Assembly (NCBI GenBank): GCA_015057525.1
Contig: SVEE01000006.1
Location: forward strand, 84,937-148,936
Direction of reading: 5' to 3'
DNA: 64,000 nucleotides
Origin: Lachnospiraceae bacterium
Lineage (GTDB): Bacteria > Bacillota > Clostridia > Lachnospirales > Lachnospiraceae
The notes under the pieces were generated by a model. The model was not told where the DNA came from and ran no database searches. It saw only the letters and a program-made list of their open reading frames with translations. Position numbers and translations under genes: made by a program. Within the stretch, counting starts at the first letter, position 1; every line of letters starts with the position of its first letter. Positions 46,164 to 54,555 of this stretch are shown here, one piece after another.

Positions 46164-47069
46164 CTAGTCAAAATATTCAGCAAGATACTTATCTAGAATT
46201 TTATCCTCATCGTAGTTTGGTGCAAAAGAACTCGCTATATTGCATAAATGATTGATAATGTTTATATCTATATCCAGTTCAGTAGAAATAACTTCAGCAC
46301 TCTTACCTTTTCGAAGCTTAGGACATACCATTTCTACAAGAGTTTCTCTTCTCCCAATCTCTTTTCCTTCTCTTCTGACATCTGCGTCATGGCAAAAAGT
46401 CTTCATATACTCAACTCTCCATTCTTTATTACAGCGGGCTTTTGATACTGAACGTTCTAGTCCCTCTGTATAATCATCACAAATCTCACCAGTTTCTATG
46501 TACTTTAAAAAATTCTCTGTATTCTTGTCAATGTTACGCACAATCCCTTTTGTGTTGTAAATAAGAATCTTCCTGCCATCTCCGAGATAAATATCCTCCA
46601 GGTCACCAACGCCTTTACAGATGTTTTCAAATTTATAGCAGCAAAGTCCTTTGTCAAAGGGGTCAAATGTGCAGATGAAAATAACATAACTATCAAGAAG
46701 TTCCGAATATTCATCACCTATTTCCAAGTTATTAAGGTCCATAAGTCCCTGATAAAATCTGGAACGTTTCGGAAGAACTGCCCTATTATCATTCTGTTGC
46801 ATCTCAGCATCATAAAGACCGGTTACTTCATCCTCCACATAAACATCATACCTGACTGCCTTCCCATCAACTGCAACCTTAATTGCTTTCTGATTGTTAA
46901 TGGAAATATTGTTGCCAATGACATTACCCGTAAGACGTTGCAACATCTCAACACAATTACTAGGTTCCTGCATAACCTTGCCAAAGATAAAATCATCTTT
47001 TAATGTTAATCTTTCGTACTGCACCTCAAGCTCGTGAGGCGATAGATAAGTCACATAACTCCTATTCAT
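46164..47069 (-). CDS. Rpn-family PD-(D/E)XK nuclease/transposase-like protein
   Basis: A 301-residue protein. The N-terminal LTLKDDFIFGKVMQEPSNC matches the family start. RYDVYVED and LYDAEMQQ supply the D...ExQ active-site pattern near residues 75-95; RSRFYQGLMDL and YVIFICTFDPFD are family blocks. The C-terminal ~100 residues are helical. It is full length and apparently intact. It shares the family, but little visible sequence, with the plus-strand gene at 30643. The leader hairpin at 47092-47139 precedes its AAAGGAG site. Confidence 0.85.
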   Translation of the reverse strand: MNRSYVTYLSPHELEVQYERLTLKDDFIFGKVMQEPSNCVEMLQRLTGNVIGNNISINNQKAIKVAVDGKAVRYDVYVEDEVTGLYDAEMQQNDNRAVLPKRSRFYQGLMDLNNLEIGDEYSELLDSYVIFICTFDPFDKGLCCYKFENICKGVGDLEDIYLGDGRKILIYNTKGIVRNIDKNTENFLKYIETGEICDDYTEGLERSVSKARCNKEWRVEYMKTFCHDADVRREGKEIGRRETLVEMVCPKLRKGKSAEVISTELDIDINIINHLCNIASSFAPNYDEDKILDKYLAEYFD

Positions 47070-47091
47070 GATAGAATTACTCCTTTCTTAC

Positions 47092-47139
47092 GCAGGAGAA
47101 ATTCCTCAATCCACAATTCATATCCAAGAAATCTCCTGC
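47092..47139 (-). promoter_or_regulatory. Leader hairpin before the second Rpn gene
   Basis: GCAGGAGA/TCTCCTGC perfect 8-bp inverted repeat, 22 bp before the start codon. The 5' arm on the minus strand contains an AGGAG that could decoy or regulate ribosome binding. Confidence 0.4.
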
Positions 47140-47270
47140 TGTTTTAAAAAATGAAATGATTAGCATAGATTTCTTTGAAATATAAAAGCCGAACGGCTGA
47201 TGAATTATAGAGCAAAAGAAGTATGCTGACCTTAGCGTAACATGATTTATAAATGAGGTCAACAAAAAAA

Positions 47271-47301
47271 CACCTAAACATTAAATTAAACGTTTAGATG
47301 T
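47271..47301 (-). terminator. Terminator after the 122-residue hypothetical gene
   Basis: CATCTAAAC/GTTTAGGTG stem (one G-U), then a run of seven T on the minus strand. Confidence 0.85.
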
Positions 47302-47326
47302 TTTCATATAGTATCATAATATTAAT

Positions 47327-47695
47327 TTAAAAATCAATTCCTGATTCTTCATTTATTAGAACTTCTTTAATACCGTCAACGTTATTAAGAGATGTCAAAA
47401 TTCCACAAATAGATGCATCTGTATTTTCTGGTTCTACATTTCCCAAATCCAAATATATTACAACTTTATCATCGACATTAGTTACATCAATATAACCGGG
47501 ATAAAGTCCTTTACTTTCTACCTCACTTGCAAAGCTTCCCACAGCATCCTTAACGGCAACAAAATCCTCCTCTTTAACAGCGTCCTTAAAATAAACGCCA
47601 TATAAGAAACATTCCCCATCAAAGCCAACAACATGCGCTTCAAAATTAAGCGTCAACTTATCAATTCCCAACATTGCATCAAATTCAAAATCCAT
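47327..47695 (-). CDS. Hypothetical protein, 122 residues
   Basis: A soluble acidic protein with alternating strand/helix pattern (LTLNFEAHVVGFDGECFLYG ... VVIYLDLGN). I do not recognise a family. It has its own terminator and is flanked by a 519-bp gene-free region upstream, so it is probably monocistronic. No signal peptide or membrane segment. Confidence 0.65.
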   Translation of the reverse strand: MDFEFDAMLGIDKLTLNFEAHVVGFDGECFLYGVYFKDAVKEEDFVAVKDAVGSFASEVESKGLYPGYIDVTNVDDKVVIYLDLGNVEPENTDASICGILTSLNNVDGIKEVLINEESGIDF

Positions 47696-47837
47696 TTTTT
47701 AACCCCCTAGTCATATACTTTTTTTCACTAAATATGTAAACAATATTATACACAATGTGATGTATTATAGCAAGCATAGCACATTAGCATATAATCCTTA
47801 ACATTCCTATGAGCTCCAATACCTTCCAAATTAATTA

Positions 47838-47857
47838 ATCATGCCTTTAGGCATGAT
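47838..47857. repeat. Perfect 8-bp palindromic hairpin in the 47.7-48.2 kb spacer
   Basis: ATCATGCC and GGCATGAT flank a TTTA loop. It lacks a T-tract on either strand. Function not evident; it may be an end of the same intergenic element cluster. Confidence 0.5.
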
Positions 47858-47868
47858 ATTATTGCGTA

Positions 47869-47894
47869 CCCACAGGTACATTACATCTGTGAGG
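47869..47894 (-). repeat. Hairpin resembling the transketolase terminator stem
   Basis: This 26-bp segment matches 48153-48178 at about 19 positions, in the same orientation and with a paired CACAG/CTGTG stem. It has no T-tract. It looks like a decayed copy of the terminator hairpin on the other side of the 47951-48100 element. Confidence 0.45.
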
Positions 47895-47950
47895 ATTTCT
47901 TTGGTGAAAAAGATAAAGCCACAATATTCATTTAAACCAACACTCGTGAA

Positions 47951-48100
47951 AAGGTATTACACATTTCTTATGTTCGAACAAAAAACAGCAACACGCTGAC
48001 ATGGATGTTAGCGTAGGCGTACTGGACAGGATGTCCGGTGTACGCCGTGTTGCGTAAAAAAAGAAAACCTTAATTCGAACATTAGAAATTGTTATACCTT
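47951..48100 (+). ncRNA. Candidate structured RNA or MITE: long inverted repeat enclosing a three-way junction
   Basis: Outer arms 47951-47978 and 48074-48100 are inverted repeats of about 27 bp, including a perfect ATGTTCGAA/TTCGAACAT. Inside, GCAACAC (47988-47994) pairs with GTGTTGC (48047-48053). This stem encloses two hairpins: CTGACA-TGGA-TGTTAG (47996-48011), and GGCGT...ACGCC (48016-48046) capped by ACTGGAC-AGGAT-GTCCGGT. The non-Watson-Crick positions are G-U on the plus strand but A-C on the minus strand, which favours a plus-strand RNA. No coding frame lies within. A miniature inverted-repeat transposable element is the main alternative. It does not match any RNA family I can name. 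Confidence 0.6.
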
Positions 48101-48137
48101 GTAGCGTGCTGATTTAATGAATATTGTGATTTTATTT

Positions 48138-48178
48138 TTCCCAAAAAAATTCCCACAGATACAATGCACCTGTGGGAC
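48138..48178 (-). terminator. Terminator of the ribose/transketolase gene cluster
   Basis: Minus-strand CCCACAGGTGC...CTGTGGG stem followed by AATTTTTTTGGG. It lies 37 bp after the transketolase C-terminal subunit stop. Confidence 0.88.
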
Positions 48179-48214
48179 AAAACGCAATAATCAATTCCTA
48201 ACGATTTGTAAATT

Positions 48215-49150
48215 CTACAAACCTGCTTTAATCTGCTTATAAATACCCTCAGCATCAAGCTCATACTTCTTAAGGAGCTCCTTCGCAGGACCAGACTCAC
48301 CAAAAGTATCCTTAACACCAATTCTGGTAACCTTAACTGGACACTTCTCAGAAAGAAGTTCTGCAACTGCACTGCCAAGACCACCAATAATAGAATGCTC
48401 CTCAACAGTGAAGATTTTGCCAGTAGACTTAGCTGCTGCAATAACAATGTCCTCATCTAAAGGCTTAATAGTGTGAATGTTGATAACCTGAGCATCAATA
48501 CCATCTGCTGCAAGCATTTCTGCAGCTTTAAGCGACTCAGAAACAGGAAGACCTGTTGCGATAATAGTTAAATCCTTACCAGATTTAAGCTCAACACCTT
48601 TACCGATTTCAAATTTATAAGAAGACTCGTCGTTGATAACAGGAACAGCAAGACGACCAAAACGAAGATAACATGGACCTTCATGCTCATAAGCAGCCTT
48701 AACTGCAGCACGAGCCTCAACATCATCAGCAGGGTTGATAACAACCATACCAGGAATCGCACGCATAAGAGCGATATCCTCGTTACACTGATGAGTAGCA
48801 CCATCCTCACCAACTGAAATACCAGCGTGAGTAGCGCCAATCTTAACATTAAGCTTTGGATAGCAGATAGAGTTACGAACCTGCTCAAAAGCACGACCTG
48901 CTGCAAACATAGCAAAGGAACTCATGAAAGGAACAAAGCCTGCTGTAGACATACCTGCAGCAATGCCAGCCATATTAGACTCTGCAATACCACAGTCAAT
49001 GTGTCTGTCTGGGAAAGCCTTCTTGAAAACACCAGTCTTAGTAGCTGCCGCAAGGTCAGCATCAAGAACAACTAAATTATCTTTTTCTTTACCGAGTTCA
49101 ACTAACGCATTACCGTAGCTGTCTCTTGTTGCGATCATATCTCCTAACAT
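48215..49150 (-). CDS. Transketolase, C-terminal subunit
   Basis: A 311-residue subunit holding the pyrimidine-binding and C-terminal domains of transketolase. It includes DADLAAATKTGVF, GIAESNMAGIAAGMSTAGFVPF and THAGISVGEDGATHQ. It forms a split transketolase with the preceding 294-residue N-terminal subunit; the genes overlap by 7 bp. It interconverts pentose and hexose/triose phosphates in the non-oxidative pentose phosphate pathway. Confidence 0.95.
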   Translation of the reverse strand: MLGDMIATRDSYGNALVELGKEKDNLVVLDADLAAATKTGVFKKAFPDRHIDCGIAESNMAGIAAGMSTAGFVPFMSSFAMFAAGRAFEQVRNSICYPKLNVKIGATHAGISVGEDGATHQCNEDIALMRAIPGMVVINPADDVEARAAVKAAYEHEGPCYLRFGRLAVPVINDESSYKFEIGKGVELKSGKDLTIIATGLPVSESLKAAEMLAADGIDAQVINIHTIKPLDEDIVIAAAKSTGKIFTVEEHSIIGGLGSAVAELLSEKCPVKVTRIGVKDTFGESGPAKELLKKYELDAEGIYKQIKAGL

Positions 49151-50028
49151 AATGCGTCACCTGCCTTTCCAAGCTCTTCCATCGCCTTAGCTAACTCCTC
49201 ATCATTAGGAGCCTTACCATGCCAACCTGCCTGATTCTCCATGAATGAAACGCCCTTGCCCTTAACAGTGTGAGCAACGATAGCTGTTGGCATACCCTTA
49301 GTAGCCTTCGCCTCAGCAAAAGCCTTATCAATCTCATCAAAATCGTTACCATTGATATTGATAACATGGAAACCGAAAGCCTTAAACTTCTCATCTATAG
49401 GATATGGTGAACACACCTCTTCAACTGTACCATCAATCTGAAGATTGTTGTTGTCAACAATAACTAAAAGATTGTCTAATTTGCGGTGACCTGCAAACAT
49501 AGCAGCCTCCCAAATTTGACCTTCCTGAATTTCACCATCTCCACAGAGACAGTAAGTGCGGTATGACTTACCATTCATCTTAGCTGCAAGCGCCATACCA
49601 ACTGCTGTTGAAAGACCCTGTCCCAAAGAACCTGAAGACATATCAACACCTGGAATGTGCTTCATGTCTGGATGTCCCTGAAGATAAGAACCTGTATGTC
49701 TTAATGTGAGAAGGTCCTCAACTGGGAAAAATCCCTTATGTGCTAAAGTAGAATATAAACCAGGAGCGGTATGACCTTTCGATAACACAAAACGGTCTCT
49801 GTCAGGATTCTTAGGATCCTTAGGGTCTACATTCATTTCCTCAAAATACAAGTATGTGAAAATATCTGCTGCTGAAAGGGAACCACCCGGATGACCGGCC
49901 TTCGCACTATGCACAGAAGTAACGATACCCTTACGAACGTCTACAGCTTTTTTCTGGAGCTCTAATTTGTTCATGTCACTTTTGTAATCTGCTTCGATTA
50001 CTACTCCTTTCATAAAATCATCAACCAT
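49144..50028 (-). CDS. Transketolase, N-terminal subunit
   Basis: A 294-residue thiamine-diphosphate-binding half. It shows HSAKAGHPGGSLSAADIFTYLY, SKGHTAPGLYSTLA, GSLGQGLSTAVGMALA and the TPP motif GDGEIQEGQIWEAAMFAGH...NN. The start is uncertain: ATG 50028 sits inside a 9-bp hairpin with no ribosome binding site, while Met6 (50013) and Met19 (49974, MNKLELQKKAVDVRKGI, typical of the family) are alternatives. It has its own promoter in the 101-bp gap after fsa. Confidence 0.93.
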   Translation of the reverse strand: MVDDFMKGVVIEADYKSDMNKLELQKKAVDVRKGIVTSVHSAKAGHPGGSLSAADIFTYLYFEEMNVDPKDPKNPDRDRFVLSKGHTAPGLYSTLAHKGFFPVEDLLTLRHTGSYLQGHPDMKHIPGVDMSSGSLGQGLSTAVGMALAAKMNGKSYRTYCLCGDGEIQEGQIWEAAMFAGHRKLDNLLVIVDNNNLQIDGTVEEVCSPYPIDEKFKAFGFHVININGNDFDEIDKAFAEAKATKGMPTAIVAHTVKGKGVSFMENQAGWHGKAPNDEELAKAMEELGKAGDALC

Positions 50029-50060
50029 AATTAATTACATTATGGTTCGCGCATATTATA
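50023..50060 (-). promoter_or_regulatory. Transketolase promoter -10 and start-codon palindrome
   Basis: Minus-strand TGTATAAT has its TATAAT at 50055-50060. The perfect 9-bp inverted repeat AACCATAAT/ATTATGGTT (50023-50031, 50039-50047) lies immediately downstream and contains the ATG at 50028. It could be an operator at the transcription start or an RNA hairpin over the start codon. Confidence 0.5.
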
Positions 50061-50094
50061 CACCAAAACCAAAAAAATTCCTATATGTTTTTTA

Positions 50095-50116
50095 AGGGGC
50101 TGTAGCAACAGCCCCT
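50095..50116. terminator. GC-rich hairpin after fsa
   Basis: Perfect 9-bp stem AGGGGCTGT/ACAGCCCCT with a 4-nt loop. T-run occurs only about 17 nt further on the minus strand, so termination may be partial. Confidence 0.6.
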
Positions 50117-50129
50117 ATTAATTAAATTC

Positions 50130-50789
50130 CTACGCCTCTTCACCAAAAACAGCTAAATAATCCTGCTGGAATTTCTCAATACCCTGTGAAGTAAGAGGAT
50201 GCTTTGTCATCATCTCTATTACCGAGTAAGGAACAGTAGCTATATCTGCACCTGCAAGAGCACAATCAGTAACGTGAATTGGGTTACGAACTGATGCACA
50301 GATAATTTCTGTGTCAAGCTGATAGTTCTCAAATATAGTTACAATATCCTGAATAAGGTCGATACCTGTTGTGCTTATGTCATCAAGTCTTCCAAGGAAA
50401 GGCGATACATAAGTAGCACCAGCTCTAGCTGCAAGAAGAGCCTGTGCTGCTGTAAAGATAAGAGTAACATTTGTCTTAATTCCTTCTGCTGAAAGAACCT
50501 TAACTGCCTTAAGACCTTCAACAGTCATAGGAATTTTAACTACCATATTAGGATGAATTGCTGCTATTTCTCTACCTTCTTTAATCATTGTCTCCGCATC
50601 AGTAGTAGTTGCCTTAACCTCTCCACTAATAGGACCATCGACAATAGTTGTAATCTCCTTGATTACCTCATTGAAATCTCTTCCTTCTTTTGCTATAAGG
50701 GATGGATTTGTAGTTACGCCACAGATAACACCCATCTCATTAGCTTTTCTAATGTCGTCTACATTTGCTGTATCTATGAAAAATTTCAT
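50130..50789 (-). CDS. fsa: Fructose-6-phosphate aldolase/transaldolase (TalC/MipB family)
   Basis: A 219-residue TIM-barrel enzyme, the short decameric type. The Schiff-base lysine lies in [14 protein letters not shown] (about residue 85). [13 protein letters not shown] and [19 protein letters not shown] are family hallmarks. In this setting transaldolase activity between ribokinase and transketolase is more likely than free aldolase activity (inference). Confidence 0.93.
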   Translation of the reverse strand: MKFFIDTANVDDIRKANEMGVICGVTTNPSLIAKEGRDFNEVIKEITTIVDGPISGEVKATTTDAETMIKEGREIAAIHPNMVVKIPMTVEGLKAVKVLSAEGIKTNVTLIFTAAQALLAARAGATYVSPFLGRLDDISTTGIDLIQDIVTIFENYQLDTEIICASVRNPIHVTDCALAGADIATVPYSVIEMMTKHPLTSQGIEKFQQDYLAVFGEEA

Positions 50790-50840
50790 AATTCAAATCT
50801 TCCTTTCTATTACTGTAATATCTTGCTATGAAGTATTCCC

Positions 50841-51725
50841 TTAAGCTAAGGCCTCCATAACCTCCTTACGATATGGAATCGAAGGAACTGCACCCTGTCT
50901 TGTAACAGCTATAGATGATGCCTTAGCACTCATCTTAAGTATGTCCGGAATTTCCATTCCGTCTATAATACCTGCAAGGAAATATCCTGTAAATGTATCC
51001 CCTGCCGCAGTTGTATCAACAGCCTCAACCTTAAAGATTGGCTGATGATATCTAACATCCTTGTCCGCATAGATTGCTCCATCACCACCGAGAGTAAGAA
51101 CAATTTTGGCATTTGGATAAAGCTCAACAACCTTAGCTATAATCTCATCAGGGTCAGTAAGTCCTGTAATCTGGCCACCTTCTACCTCATTCATAAGGAA
51201 GTAGCTGATTTTGCTCATATCAACCGCATCAAGTTTTTCATTGAAAGGCGATGGATTTAGAGCAATCTGTAAACCTTTCTCGTAAGCCTTATCAACAATG
51301 TATGGAATCATGTTAACCTCATTTTGAAGAAGAAGAATATCTCCTTCATCAAAATTAGCAATTACTTCATCCACATATTCCTCTGTAAGCTTCTCGTTAG
51401 TTCCACCATAAAGTAAAATACAATTCTGTGCGTTTTTGTCTATCTGAATTATTGCATGCCCTGTCTTACCGTCTACCTTTTTAATATAATCAGAATTAAC
51501 GCCATATTCCTTACAAGCCTCTATAAAAGCCTGACCATCCTTACCAATTAATCCGCCATGGTAAACATCTGCGCCAGCCTTAGCAAGGGCAATAGACTGA
51601 TTCATACCTTTGCCACCAAGGAATATATTCATTCCTGTGGTAGCCTGGGTTTCCCCAGGCTGTACAATATGATCCACATTATATACATGGTCTAAGTTCA
51701 TAGAACCAATATTTAATACCTTCAT
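50841..51725 (-). CDS. rbsK: Ribokinase
   Basis: A PfkB-family kinase of 294 residues that converts ribose to ribose 5-phosphate. GGKGMNQSIALAKAGADV is the substrate lid region. The C-terminal DTTAAGDTFTGYFLAGI holds the catalytic Asp and anion hole (about 247-263). It is 22 bp after rbsB and directly before fsa. Confidence 0.95.
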   Translation of the reverse strand: MKVLNIGSMNLDHVYNVDHIVQPGETQATTGMNIFLGGKGMNQSIALAKAGADVYHGGLIGKDGQAFIEACKEYGVNSDYIKKVDGKTGHAIIQIDKNAQNCILLYGGTNEKLTEEYVDEVIANFDEGDILLLQNEVNMIPYIVDKAYEKGLQIALNPSPFNEKLDAVDMSKISYFLMNEVEGGQITGLTDPDEIIAKVVELYPNAKIVLTLGGDGAIYADKDVRYHQPIFKVEAVDTTAAGDTFTGYFLAGIIDGMEIPDILKMSAKASSIAVTRQGAVPSIPYRKEVMEALA

Positions 51726-51747
51726 AATCTTCTATGCCTCCTAACTT

Positions 51748-53541
51748 TTATTCAGCATTCTCGATTGTAATTAATGTTACCTCTACAGGAATTGAGCTTG
51801 GAATTGACTCACCATTAATAAGCTTAACTGCATTCTCTACTGCTGTATAACCAATAAGGTCTGGCTGCTGTGCAATTGTAGCTGCCATTCTTCCTTCCTT
51901 GATAGCTGCAATAGCATCATCTGTTGCATCAAAACCTACTACTAAAATATCTTTACCTGCTCCAGTAATTGCCTCTACTGCTCCAAGTGCCATCTCATCA
52001 TTAGCTGCAAATACTGCCTGAATATCTGGGTTTGCCTGAAGCATATTCTCCATTACAGTCATACCCTCTGTTCTGTCAAAGTTTGCAACCTGACTAGCTA
52101 AAACTGTAAGCTTAGCATCTGCAATATTGTGGAAACCTGTTCCTCTGTCAATAGCTGCAGAAGCACCTGATGTACCCTGAAGTTCTGCTACCTTAGTTCC
52201 TTCTCCTAATGTGTCTACAATGTACTGAGTTGCAAGCTCTGCACCAAGTACGTTATCTGATGCGATTTCACAATCTACAGTTACACCATTTACTACACGG
52301 TCTACTGAAATGACCTTGATGCCCTGATCAATAGCACTCTGTACTGCACCTGCTACCGCATCCGAATCTACAGGATTTACAATAAGTACACTAATATCCT
52401 TTGCTATTAAGTCCTCAATATCTGCTACCTGTTTTGTTACATCATCACCTGCATCTACAATTGTAAGACTAACACCTAAATCATCTGCTGCTTTCTGTGC
52501 TCCCTCTGCAAGAGTTACGAAGAATGGATTATTCTGAGTTGATACAGATAAACCAATTGAACCATTACCAACAATTTCACCTGAACCTGCGCTTGCTGCT
52601 GCATAAGTATCTACATTTTCAGCTGTTACAAGTGTAACCTCAACTGGGATAGAAGCAGGAACTTCCTTGCCCTCAATCATGTTTACAGCGTTCTCTACTG
52701 CTGTATAACCAATAAGTTCTGGCTGCTGTGCAATAGTTGCTCCCATTCTGCCATCTCTAATTGCTGCAAGAGCATCATCTGTTGCATCAAATCCTACTAC
52801 TAAAATGTCCTTGCCTGCTCCTGAAATAGCCTCTACTGCACCGAGTGCCATCTCGTCATTAGCTGCAAATACTGCCTGAATATCTGGGTTAGCCTGAAGC
52901 ATATTCTCCATAACTGACATACCCTTTGTTCTGTCAAAATCTGCTACCTGGCTAGCAACAACCTCAAGCTTTGCATCTGCTACATTGTGGAAACCTGTTC
53001 CTCTGTCAATTGCTGCCGAAGCACCTGATGTACCCTGAAGTTCTGCTACCTTAATATTTTCTCCTAATGTATCTACAATATACTGAGTTGCAAGCTCTGC
53101 ACCTGCCACGTTGTCTGATGCGATTTCACAATCTACTGTTACTCCGTTAACTACACGGTCTACAGAAATAACCATGATACCCTGATCAATAGCACTCTGT
53201 ACTGCACCTGCTACTGCATCTGAATCTACTGGGTTTACAATAAGTACACTGATATCCTTTGCTATTAAATCTTCAATATCTGCTACCTGCTTAGTTACGT
53301 CATCACCTGCATCTGCTACTGATAACTCTACTCCTAAATCTCTAGCTGCTTTTTCAGCACCATCAACAAGAGATACGAAGAATGGATTGTTCTGAGTTGA
53401 TACTGACAAACCAATGGATCCATCAGTCACTTTTTTCTTCTGTGAATTATTTTCACCGTCTATTGTAATTCTGCATGCTGTAAGAGAAAACATCATTACA
53501 AGAGCAACGGCTAAGGCCAAAATTTTCTTTAATTTCTTCAT
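51748..53541 (-). CDS. rbsB: Tandem-duplicated ribose-binding lipoprotein (two RbsB domains in one chain)
   Basis: A 597-residue protein, about twice the normal ~300. Lipoprotein signal with LTAC (Cys23). Domain 1 is residues 41-312 and domain 2 is 327-597. Each is a complete periplasmic-binding-protein fold beginning GSIGLSVSTQNNPFFV and containing VNPVDSDAV, ASDN, FAANDEMALGAVEAI and VGFDATDDA. By eye the copies differ at about 35 of ~271 positions. The joint is a short Ala/Gly/Ser linker with no second signal peptide. Ligand-site residues (Asn, Phe, Asp, Arg) are kept in both, so both may bind sugar. Confidence 0.95.
   Translation of the reverse strand: MKKLKKILALAVALVMMFSLTACRITIDGENNSQKKKVTDGSIGLSVSTQNNPFFVSLVDGAEKAARDLGVELSVADAGDDVTKQVADIEDLIAKDISVLIVNPVDSDAVAGAVQSAIDQGIMVISVDRVVNGVTVDCEIASDNVAGAELATQYIVDTLGENIKVAELQGTSGASAAIDRGTGFHNVADAKLEVVASQVADFDRTKGMSVMENMLQANPDIQAVFAANDEMALGAVEAISGAGKDILVVGFDATDDALAAIRDGRMGATIAQQPELIGYTAVENAVNMIEGKEVPASIPVEVTLVTAENVDTYAAASAGSGEIVGNGSIGLSVSTQNNPFFVTLAEGAQKAADDLGVSLTIVDAGDDVTKQVADIEDLIAKDISVLIVNPVDSDAVAGAVQSAIDQGIKVISVDRVVNGVTVDCEIASDNVLGAELATQYIVDTLGEGTKVAELQGTSGASAAIDRGTGFHNIADAKLTVLASQVANFDRTEGMTVMENMLQANPDIQAVFAANDEMALGAVEAITGAGKDILVVGFDATDDAIAAIKEGRMAATIAQQPDLIGYTAVENAVKLINGESIPSSIPVEVTLITIENAE
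51760..53421 (-). repeat. Internal tandem duplication in rbsB (~858-bp period)
   Basis: The coding segments at about 52606-53421 and 51748-52563 are in-frame direct copies, with residue 41 corresponding to residue 327 (286-codon offset). Long stretches of identical nucleotides remain, so the duplication is either recent or homogenised by gene conversion. Confidence 0.9.
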
Positions 53542-53565
53542 GCTTTATACCTCCATCTTTATTGA

Positions 53566-54555
53566 TTATCTCTTGCGGTCTGATAATACTGCTACAAGGA
53601 TAACGATTGCCTTGATAACTTCCTGATAGTATGAATTTACACCTAAGATGTTCATACCATTGTTAAGAACTGCGATAATAAGAACACCTGCAAATGTACC
53701 CATAATCTTACCACGTCCACCACTCATACTTGTTCCACCAAGTGCAACAGCTGCGATGGCATCAAGCTCATATCCATCACCAAGTGTTGGCTGAGCTGAA
53801 TCAAGTCTTGAAATCATGATAAGACCTGCAAGAGCTGCGAGGAAACCAGAGATTGCATAAACTGAAATCTTAGTCTTGCTTGTGTTAACACCTACAAGGT
53901 TAGCACACTTTGCGTTGCTACCTGTCGCATAAATTCTTCTACCAAATGTAGTTTTATGAAGTATAAACCAGAAAATTGCTAATGCTATTAAAAGAATAAT
54001 TACAGGTATTGGAATTGCGAACCATGGATCCTCTGCAGGTCCAAATTCCCAGTTACCCTTACCAAGTACCTTGAATAAAAACTGTCCAGACTCGCTTTCA
54101 ATGCTAGCTGCAAGTCTTGATATTGGCTTACCATCTGTAATAATAAGTGCAAGTCCACGATACGCTGTCATAGTTATAAGAGTTGCAATGAATGGCTGTA
54201 AACGTCCTTTTGTTACTAAAAGACCACTTATAACACCAAGAACTGTACCAACTAATAATGCTGCAAGAATTGCAACAGGAGCAGGTATACCGTTAATAAG
54301 CATCTCTGCACATACAATGGCACTAAGTGCAAATGTTGAACCTACCGAAAGGTCAATACCATCTGATAAAATTACGCAAGTCATACCAAATGCAATAAGA
54401 CCATTGAATGAAGCCTGACGTAAAAGATTTAAGAAGTTGCTCGCTGTTCTGAACTCAGGACTAATGCAACTGATTACAATTACTAATAATACTAATGCGA
54501 TATATGCTCCGTATTCGCCTAATATCGCGCCTATACTCTTTTTGCTTTTTTCCAT
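53566..54555 (-). CDS. rbsC: Ribose ABC transporter permease
   Basis: A 329-residue membrane protein with about 8-10 helices. GMTCVILSDGIDLSVGS, the cytoplasmic YATGSNAKCANLVGVNTSK coupling region and IAAVALGGTSMSGGRGKIMG are typical of RbsC. Its first base overlaps the rbsA stop; rbsB follows after 24 bp. Confidence 0.95.
   Translation of the reverse strand: MEKSKKSIGAILGEYGAYIALVLLVIVISCISPEFRTASNFLNLLRQASFNGLIAFGMTCVILSDGIDLSVGSTFALSAIVCAEMLINGIPAPVAILAALLVGTVLGVISGLLVTKGRLQPFIATLITMTAYRGLALIITDGKPISRLAASIESESGQFLFKVLGKGNWEFGPAEDPWFAIPIPVIILLIALAIFWFILHKTTFGRRIYATGSNAKCANLVGVNTSKTKISVYAISGFLAALAGLIMISRLDSAQPTLGDGYELDAIAAVALGGTSMSGGRGKIMGTFAGVLIIAVLNNGMNILGVNSYYQEVIKAIVILVAVLSDRKR

Noticed and set aside
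47077..47265. 62-codon minus-strand frame upstream of the Rpn gene
   Set aside because: No ribosome binding site, overlaps the leader hairpin, and has no recognisable motif.
50095..50116. Calling the GC-rich hairpin after fsa a strong terminator
   Set aside because: No T-tract directly follows on either strand, so it is listed only as a probable partial terminator.
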